From Lonicera japonica (taxonomy: Eukaryota > Streptophyta > Magnoliopsida > Dipsacales > Caprifoliaceae), in assembly GCA_021464415.1 (NCBI GenBank), contig JAKCWG010000186.1, positions 1-64,000 of the forward strand: 64,000 nucleotides of DNA, given 5' to 3'. Position 1 is the first letter of the stretch. Each line of letters begins with the position of its first letter. The notes beneath the pieces were generated by a model. The model made no database searches. It was given only the letters and a program-made list of their open reading frames with translations, and was not told where the DNA came from. Shown here piece after piece: positions 56,935 to 64,000 of the stretch. The translations under genes were made by a program, and so were the position numbers.

Positions 56935-59515
56935 TGATTGAGCCTAGAAATTGCATTTCTAAACCCTTAAAAAATACTCAATTAGCTTCTAATTACCGTC
57001 TAAAACTAGAAGTTGCATGTAAATTTGGTTTAAGCATGAAAAGAAGGCACTGCATTGCATTTCGGTGTTACTACGCCATTTTATGGGCCTAAAGTGGTTA
57101 ATCAGTTGAGGTTATATACAAGATAGAAGGTTGAAAGCGGAAAAGTGCAAGAAGAAGGCCCACATATAATGTCGATATCTATTCCGAGGCCCGAGGAGAG
57201 GAAAACTCTTCAAACTAACCCCAGAGCGCTAGCGAGAAGAGAATAGCAAGTCCCTAAGCATAAATAAAATGAATGCAAGTGTCCAAGAATGATCCCAAGA
57301 GGAAAGAAGCTCAACCGAATCAATTCCGGAAGTTTTCTAGTAAAACTGAGAACTGCCATAAAAAGCCCGGGTTGTAGCTGATCAAAGTTTTTCTACAATG
57401 AGAATTTGATGAAATTTCCAGAAATAAAAGTTGTATATCTTTAAATTACCTACGCGTAAGAAAAAACGGAGCATCAATCGGAGTTTGGAGCAAAAAGTTA
57501 TGACCAAAATAAGAAGCAGCCAAAAGAAAAAGAAAAAAAATCACGAAGATCAATCCCCACTTTTGTTTTTTGGCCCATTTTCGATTTTTGGCTCTTTTCG
57601 ACCCGTTTCTTCAAGGATCATCCAACCCATGACTAGAGACACTTGTGGGACATATAAAAGACCATATACTCATTATTTAGGGTACGCCACACTTTAGGGT
57701 CGATAGAACAGAGAGGATGAGAGCACTGTAACTTTCTGGGAGATTTTGCGCTTCTATGTCGATCAAACTTTGAGTGATTTTTCTTTATTTTCTTAAAAAA
57801 AATTGTTAGGCTAGTTAATTTATTATATTTTACGGATGGACCATTAGTGTATGCTACGATTATTCATCAATCAATTCAGTTTCAATTGCAATTATTGTTC
57901 TTCATCCAGGTAAACCCTAGTTTTATAATTTATTTCAATTCAATTGCTTATAATTGTTTATTTTCTTAGATAGTCATAGATTAGTTGTTAGTAATCTTAT
58001 GTATTTTTTAATTTTTAGCTAAACCCTCGTTTTAGGGGTTGGTTCTAGGGTTTATAGATCTGTTTTGTCGGTTTTTTGGTTTTTCATTGATTTATGCTTG
58101 CTTCTCGTTTGGTATTCAAATAGTTTATCATTTTTTAATTCTATTCATATTTAATTCATTGTTCATCATAATTAATATGATTTTCCAGAATTATTAGGGT
58201 TTTGGTCGAATTTCTTCAGTTTATGTCCGTTTTGAATTTGTTTATCGTTTTAAGCATAAAATCTTCGTTTTAAATCGGAATTGAGAAATTTCAAAGCCAA
58301 AAGTTTTCAAATTTGATTTTCTTTATTATTAGGTATTTTTCTACTACTTTTAATGGTTTATAAGATTTCTTACATGTCTAATTTGAATATGTCTAACTAA
58401 ATCACTTGTTAGGGGTCCATAATGAAAAATACGTTGTTAATCCTTGAATGTAATCCAATTTAACTTTGAATTTGATTTTTCCATTGGTTATAGATCACCT
58501 ACTGAGTGTATGAGTAGTTTCTTTTCTTTACATGCCTAAAAAATATGTTTCCATAAATTAACTCATAAACACCATTTGATTAAGAACCGTAAATCGTCAA
58601 TTCACTGATTTTCGTACCAAAACCCTAACGTGGATAATTTGAAGATGGTATTTATCATCTGATTAGTTGGGTTAGTTTTTCAAGTGAATTGGCTGATTTG
58701 GCACTGATTTGGTATTTATTCAAGTAAGTATGGAAAAAGTGCTAATTTTGACTTTCTGCGTTCTTTTTAAGACGAATTTGGTTTGAATCACCTTCAAACA
58801 TATTCGAACCTTAGGAGAGTGTTAAGCTACTGATTTTTGAAAATTTTAATTAACTTGGATTGTTTTTGTCACGCAATAGCAATGCTAGGTTTTAAATTAC
58901 ACTTTTTCAAGGTCAAAAAGCTTCACTATCGAATTCTATTGCTCAAAGCTAGTCTATATAGTCTTTGTCACGCATGGGCTATGATGTACTTGTAGTAGCA
59001 GTACAATTGGATGGTTGGAAGGTCTAGGAGCTGAAACTTAGTGAAAAACCTTATTTAAACTTAGATTTGAATTACTCGATTAGACTAGTTTCGTACTCCC
59101 TAGCTATGGATACCCTTAACGTTAGTTTCCTGTTGGTTTAAGTTCATTTAGTATTCTGATTTATTTAGCTTGTGTGCTGTTTTATTTTATTTATTTATTT
59201 TTAGTTTAATTGCATGTTCCCCTAGTGCATTTAGGAAGTCTGTAGGTAGATAACTTGCACTTGTGGATTCCCTTTAATTTTTGCACCCTAGGACTATATT
59301 TGCTTTTAGTTTTAGTTTACGTTAGTTAGTAGCTTAATTTAGTTTCATTTTTCCTTTTCCAATCCCCATTTCAATCATCTTTTCCTTTCTTTTCCCTTCT
59401 TTTCCCTGAGAGAGATAACTAGAAGAAATAGGTTCCTTACCTTCACTGTGGTTCGACCTTAGACTTCCCAAGTATATTATAACTTGACTGATTGCACTTG
59501 GGCGTAATACTTCGC
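56935..59515 (+). mobile_element. 3' LTR of the Athila-like element
   Basis: Starts tgattgagcc at 56935 after a purine tract (ttagttagaagagg). A TATA box tataaaag lies at 57653-57660. The 84-bp block shared with Tekay-like LTRs is at 57427-57510. The end is taken near gggcgtaatacttcgca (about 59515), following the cactgtggttcgacc and gattgcacttgggcg motifs that close Athila LTRs. The right end is approximate and no duplication was found. Confidence 0.65.
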
Positions 59516-59559
59516 ACTTTCTGAGCTTGGTCACTGCTCTTCATGGGATTGTGAACGGT

Positions 59560-61182
59560 CTCCATCATCACTAAGTGTCGCGTTACGTTTGAATCTCAAT
59601 GAATGGTGTGAATATCATCAAAATGTCAACCGACAATTGCGTAGCCCTACGTCATACAATCCAAGACCTAATCGACACGAAAAAAAATTCGGCACCTTCA
59701 ACCCTGAATGTAGCTCAAAATCCTTTACCAAAGCATCATATTAATACCATCAGAGAATATGTGTATATTCCCAACCCTGTTTTCTAGATCTGCTCTATTT
59801 CTAAACAAGAAAAAGGAGATGAGTTAAAATTAGGTTCTAAGGAACCTGCACATGTTAAAGATGAGAAATTTGGTTCTGAGAAACCTAACCAATGAAATGA
59901 AACCCAAAATAAAGAAAGGTTGAAACGTGGTTCTAAGGAACCTGCACCCGTTGATGCTATGGAATCCGGTTCTGAAGAAACCAATCAAGAAGATGAAACC
60001 CTCTTAGGGCTATGTGTTTATGAATCCCCATCACCTCCACACAATGCTACTGTGGTATATGATCCAAATGTTATAGGATGGATGAAGACAATGTAATTTC
60101 TACCTGATTTTGGAAAAAACCAAGGAATAACAAACATTTTGCAACCAAAAGGCAATCCGAAGGGACAAAGACTTGGGTTTAATCAAGAGAAACCGAGAAG
60201 ATGAATGGTCACATGACGAAACATGATGCACATATCGGGATCATAACTTTTGATTAGGATAAAGTGGCTAAAGCAAGTGAAGGTACAAAAATAACACCAT
60301 TCGATGTATCCGAACCATGCGGAAGAAAAGTAGATCTAGTGACTGCTTGGGTACAACAACTGACTCGCTCGGGATGAGTTTACCAACCACTTACAGCCAA
60401 CTCACCAAAAGAGCTTGCCAAAGATCCTGAAGAGGGAAAGGTTGTCAACTTAAGAAGACCCAAGCCCAGATCTACATTTAGGGTCTTTGTGTTGCCTCCA
60501 AACCACGCCGTTTGGCTTTGATGAAAATGTTAGATTAATCGATTATCCTTCTTGAATCAACTCCCGCCAAATAAACAAGCATGATAGCGACATTGGGAGT
60601 CCAACAACGGATCTTAGGGTTTTTCGATGAAAACTTATCACCACTTGGGAAAAATCATAATCAAGCCTTGCACATCACTATTGAATCAAAAGGCATGACA
60701 ATCCTATATATTTTTATTGATAATGGGTCTACTATCAATGTGTGTCCATTAAAAACAGTTGTTAGATTAGGTATCGATGTTGTGAGCCTTGAAGACTCAC
60801 CCATCACGGTACGATCATATGATAACATAAAGAGAGAAGTATTGGATTATATAATATTAGACTTAGAATGGGACCTGCGACTTTTACAACATAATTCCAA
60901 GTGATTGACATTCCTTCTAGTTTCAACTTGTTGCTGAGAAGAGTATGGTTACATGAAATGGGAGCACTACCATATTCTCTACATCAAAAGACAAAAATCC
61001 CATGTAATGGTGATATAATTATCATCAAAGGAGACCCTAAAAAAACAATAGAGACTAAGGATTCACCCATGCTTGAACACTTACCATTTTATACAATCCA
61101 TCATCAAAACAAAAGGAATAAGATACTAAAGCAACTAGCCTCCAACAAGGTCCCAAAATTGGAAGTAATCTTTTTGACGTAG
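59560..61182 (+). pseudogene. Tat/Ogre-like gag end and protease relic
   Basis: A MSTDNCVALRHTIQDLID segment (59622-59670) followed by NPLPKH matches the end of Tat/Ogre gag. A charged GSKEP/ETQ repeat region follows (59830-60000). Protease is at 60664-61100: ALHITIESKGM, FIDNGSTINV (active-site DNGS, intact) and ITVRSYDNIKREVLD. A shift near 60900 leads to IDIPSSFNLLLRRVWLHEMGALPYSLHQ. This order is the Tat protease. Stops and one frameshift leave it inactive. Confidence 0.65.
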
Positions 61183-61831
61183 GCGGTCTCTCAAGTTTGG
61201 TGATCTCCAACATAATATGAAAGTTCACTCGTATTAATGTAATCGGGGTAGGAATGATCATCATGGTCTCACGGATAAAATGCGACCGTACAGATAAAGA
61301 GAGGAATGAGCAACCACATATTAGGTTCGCCCCCCACGAGAATCGAATAAAAAGTAATGGGGTAAATGCAAGGAATGGGACTTTAACAGCCACTCTAATA
61401 TAAGTATGCCATGTTCTAGCCTCAGCCAGCAATAATGGACTAACGATTTATAAGATAGTCAACCGTTGGACGGCGGATGACTATAACATAATCCATCAGT
61501 CGCTTTTTTGCTTATACATGGTGGCAGAACTAATCCCGAGTACAAACCTATATGAATAGGGATAATAAATAATGTAAGAGCCAATAACTGAAATAGTTTG
61601 CAAGGGAGGCTAAAAGAAAATCTCTGAGCAGAACATTATGGATGGACATAGCCAAGGCAAGCTAACATCTTATTTCCCAATTTCTCCCGTTTCCAAATAT
61701 CCTAACGGTAGAATCCTATCACACGAGAGCATATCGATTATACGAGGGATACCGTCACGTTCACACAATAATCTAAGATCTACCCTTGAACCCCGCGAAG
61801 AAACACCAAACCTATAGTTCTAATACTAACT
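61183..61831 (-). mobile_element. Leader of a minus-strand Tekay-like element
   Basis: Non-coding sequence inside the LTR at 61832. The 16 bases next to the LTR (61816-61831) are a degraded Met-type primer site (agttctaatactaact on plus). The wording before it resembles 400-447. The coding body of this element is missing to the left. Confidence 0.55.
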
Positions 61832-64000
61832 TGTGACACCCCAAATCCCATTATGAGATTTTCACCTCCGGGACCCGATTAATCACGAATGCCATGCGCG
61901 ACGGAGGGTTTAAAATATAAAAATCACAACTTTTAAAAGTCTTTTTCTTGGATAAAACTTGATCTACTTGAAAACCTGTTTTATAAAATTTCGGCATGTG
62001 GAGTTCGTTTAAACAACAATCCGCCCTGTAAAATTTAAAACCATTTTCATACAAATGAAATCCAAATCACAAACAGTTGGATACACTCCACATATAACAT
62101 CGCTTGTACATTTCACATGAAAACCATTTACATATTACATAACCAAAACCATATATGTATACAATAGCCCTTATCGAAAAAGACCAGGAAAGGTCTATGG
62201 GCTTCAGAGGCTTTCTACGAAAGAGTACCACGCGCCAATCCCAAAAGCCTAACCTGCAAAACTGGTGAAAAGAGGGAATGAGCCAAACCCGGGCTCAATG
62301 AGAACTATATAGGTTGTATGTGTAAACATATTTTCAAAATGATGCATGTGATGTGCAATAATGAAAGTAGTTCCTTTCATCTATATTATGTGAATACACC
62401 ATCTCTATAAATTGTAAACATTTATAGATTTATAGTATCAATACTACGAAGATCATTTTATAATATGCATGGTAATGCTTTCTCATCTCCAAAACACAAT
62501 AACATAGAAATCACTTGAAAATTCATCTGAAATCGCACAATAACATAATATACTTGTAAAACTCATACATGCGGTAAAGTAAGTATCGCTGAGATACAAG
62601 TAATCCATAGCAAGAAAGTATGTACTACCAACTCATATATGTATATATAAAACTGTTGGCTAGTTTGTAAAACTTGGCACTATAATTGCGTCATCTAGAA
62701 ATGTCTCACCCGAGACAATTAACTCAAATAATTCACCACCATCCAAGCGTCCGCCAGGTCTGCATTTCATGGCCTTTCACCCACGCAATAGCAGGGCCTC
62801 TCGTTTGTTTTCGTGCACAGTTTTGGGTCTTTCACCCAGGGGCACTCGGTCCCAACTTATGGCCCGAACCTTTTGAGACCAAACCTGGAACTTATCATGG
62901 ACTAGCGCACTCATGTGTGTATACATATCAAATCACTCAAGTAACAAGCCCACAGATAAATAATTGTGCCAGGTAACTAATATAATGGTTCATATCGAAC
63001 CCATCAATTAGCCAACCAGAATAGGAGTGATGAAAAGCTATCATTATTTCAAACATATACTTAATATACCCATACTTGTATAAATATCAAAATTATTCCT
63101 TACGAAAGCATGAAATATAATAAATCCATATGCTTGGCTCAAAGATACGTTCTAAATGTATATAAATCTAAAATACAGATATATATATATATATATATCA
63201 AACTTACTTTTTGAAATATCATGTGGGTTATGTCCCCAAGGACAACTCATAACTCGCGTAGCCTCCAAGGCTATACGCTACAAAAAAAATCAATATATAA
63301 AATAATAACAACACATATGTGTATGCCTCATAGGTATATATATAGCTAGTGGGTATACACATATATCTATATATACCATAGATCAAATGCTAGTATCAAT
63401 GTTGTACTTAAACTCTCTTTGCCAAGTCCGTCAACTAATTGGCCTAGTAAAGAAATTCATTCGTGTGTGAAGTTTTATAGGTTTACAACACATAGGCTCC
63501 AAGCCAAGTATAATATTTAATTCATAAGCTTTAAGTTCAATATAAGATTCCCCATATGTTTATTGTACTTAGCTTACTCAAAATCAACTTATAAATCTAC
63601 CTAGCATAGTTACAGATTGGCTAGTAGCTAGTAAATCTCATAAATAAGATAATATTATCCAAAGTACAACAATAATATCGTAAACACAAGTAATTATACC
63701 CAATTTATACTTTTTAATTCTATATATATAACCTCATATATAAGTGTATCAAAGTTACTACTCACTATCGTATTTGCATAAGAGGGTAGTATGCGAACCA
63801 TGCTTAAAATTCATTTGAAATTAGGGCTTTTAGTATCAAAGTCATAATCAAGTTATATGTAATGCAAATCAACCAAATAATTGAAATGAAATAGCCCAAA
63901 CCCCCATGAACGTGTGATTTGGTCAAAAAGCTTAGGTTTGATCCAATTTGGAGCGTATCATGCGTAATAGTTCGAAATAAGGATTGAATACTAGTGTTCC
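61832..64000 (-). mobile_element. Tekay-like LTR, cut by the window end
   Basis: Starts tgtgacaccccaaatccc and is collinear with the LTRs at 448, 7543 and 39399 through the cgggacccg, ggtctgcatttcatggcc and tcatggactagc blocks (61875, 62758, 62896). A (TA)n run lies at 63180-63198. The window ends inside it. Confidence 0.75.

Larger units (their letters stand above)
43205..59515 (+). mobile_element. Athila-like Ty3/gypsy element, 5' end lost, three insertions
   Basis: The order is gag C-terminus, protease, reverse transcriptase, RNase H, integrase, an extra 3' reading frame, a purine-rich tract and a 3' LTR. Insertions are a SIRE-like LTR (43575-44981), a Tat-type LTR (46906-48105) and nested MITEs (55458-56809). 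Removing them leaves about 12.4 kb, within the usual size of Athila elements. Stops and shifts affect every domain. The lineage is inferred from the protease, RT and integrase wording and from the tgattgag LTR start. Confidence 0.8.

Overview
This window is plant nuclear DNA, almost certainly from a eudicot. It is AT-rich and packed with nested LTR retrotransposons, and it carries one TIR-NB-ARC-LRR (TNL) disease-resistance gene; TNLs are a eudicot feature and are missing from monocots. I see no other convincing host gene, no tRNA or rRNA gene and no prokaryotic signal. The species cannot be named from sequence alone.

Layout. 1-5603: leader, primer-binding site and long LTR of a minus-strand Ty3/gypsy element (Tekay/Del-like chromovirus by inference), holding a second solo LTR-like unit (2643-4429) with a perfect 5-bp duplication and an 11-copy palindrome array. 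5604-6950: decayed endogenous caulimovirid (plant pararetrovirus) fragment. 6990-13500: a minus-strand Tat-type gypsy gag/protease relic split by a solo LTR (7543-12636), itself split by another solo LTR (8541-10745). 13950-15080: faint copia gag relic. 15105-17817: 5'-truncated RTE-type LINE with a long intact reverse-transcriptase frame.

19884-28865 (minus): the TNL gene. TIR exon, NB-ARC exon and first LRR exons join in frame at good splice sites, but the distal LRR is frameshifted. Intron 1 holds a solo LTR (26141-28032). About 740 bp of intron 2 recurs at 30150-34960, where two later insertions (30387-31654 and 32007-34818) can be read against the empty site in the intron.

35459-37088: solo LTR of a SIRE-like copia family; 38046-39237: another copia LTR with its polypurine tract. 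39399-42410: two Tekay-like LTR copies in opposite orientation. 42420-43200: inverted fragment of Athila LTR-type sequence. 43205-59515: a long, pseudogenised Athila-like gypsy element (gag, protease, RT, RNase H, integrase, an extra 3' ORF, polypurine tract, 3' LTR), interrupted by a SIRE-like solo LTR, a 1.2-kb solo LTR inside the RT gene, and a nested pair of hAT-type MITEs. 59560-61182: Tat/Ogre-like gag-protease relic. 61190-64000: leader, primer-binding site and LTR of another Tekay-like minus element, running off the window.

The strongest signals are structural. At least eight insertions have target-site duplications I could read directly, several nested two or three deep. LTRs of separate families repeatedly carry clusters of perfect palindromes whose sequences differ between families. 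An 84-bp block recurs in the same sense in LTRs of two distinct gypsy lineages. I found no convincing new protein-coding system; the least explained coding stretch is an acidic, serine-rich reading frame at 52539-53321.
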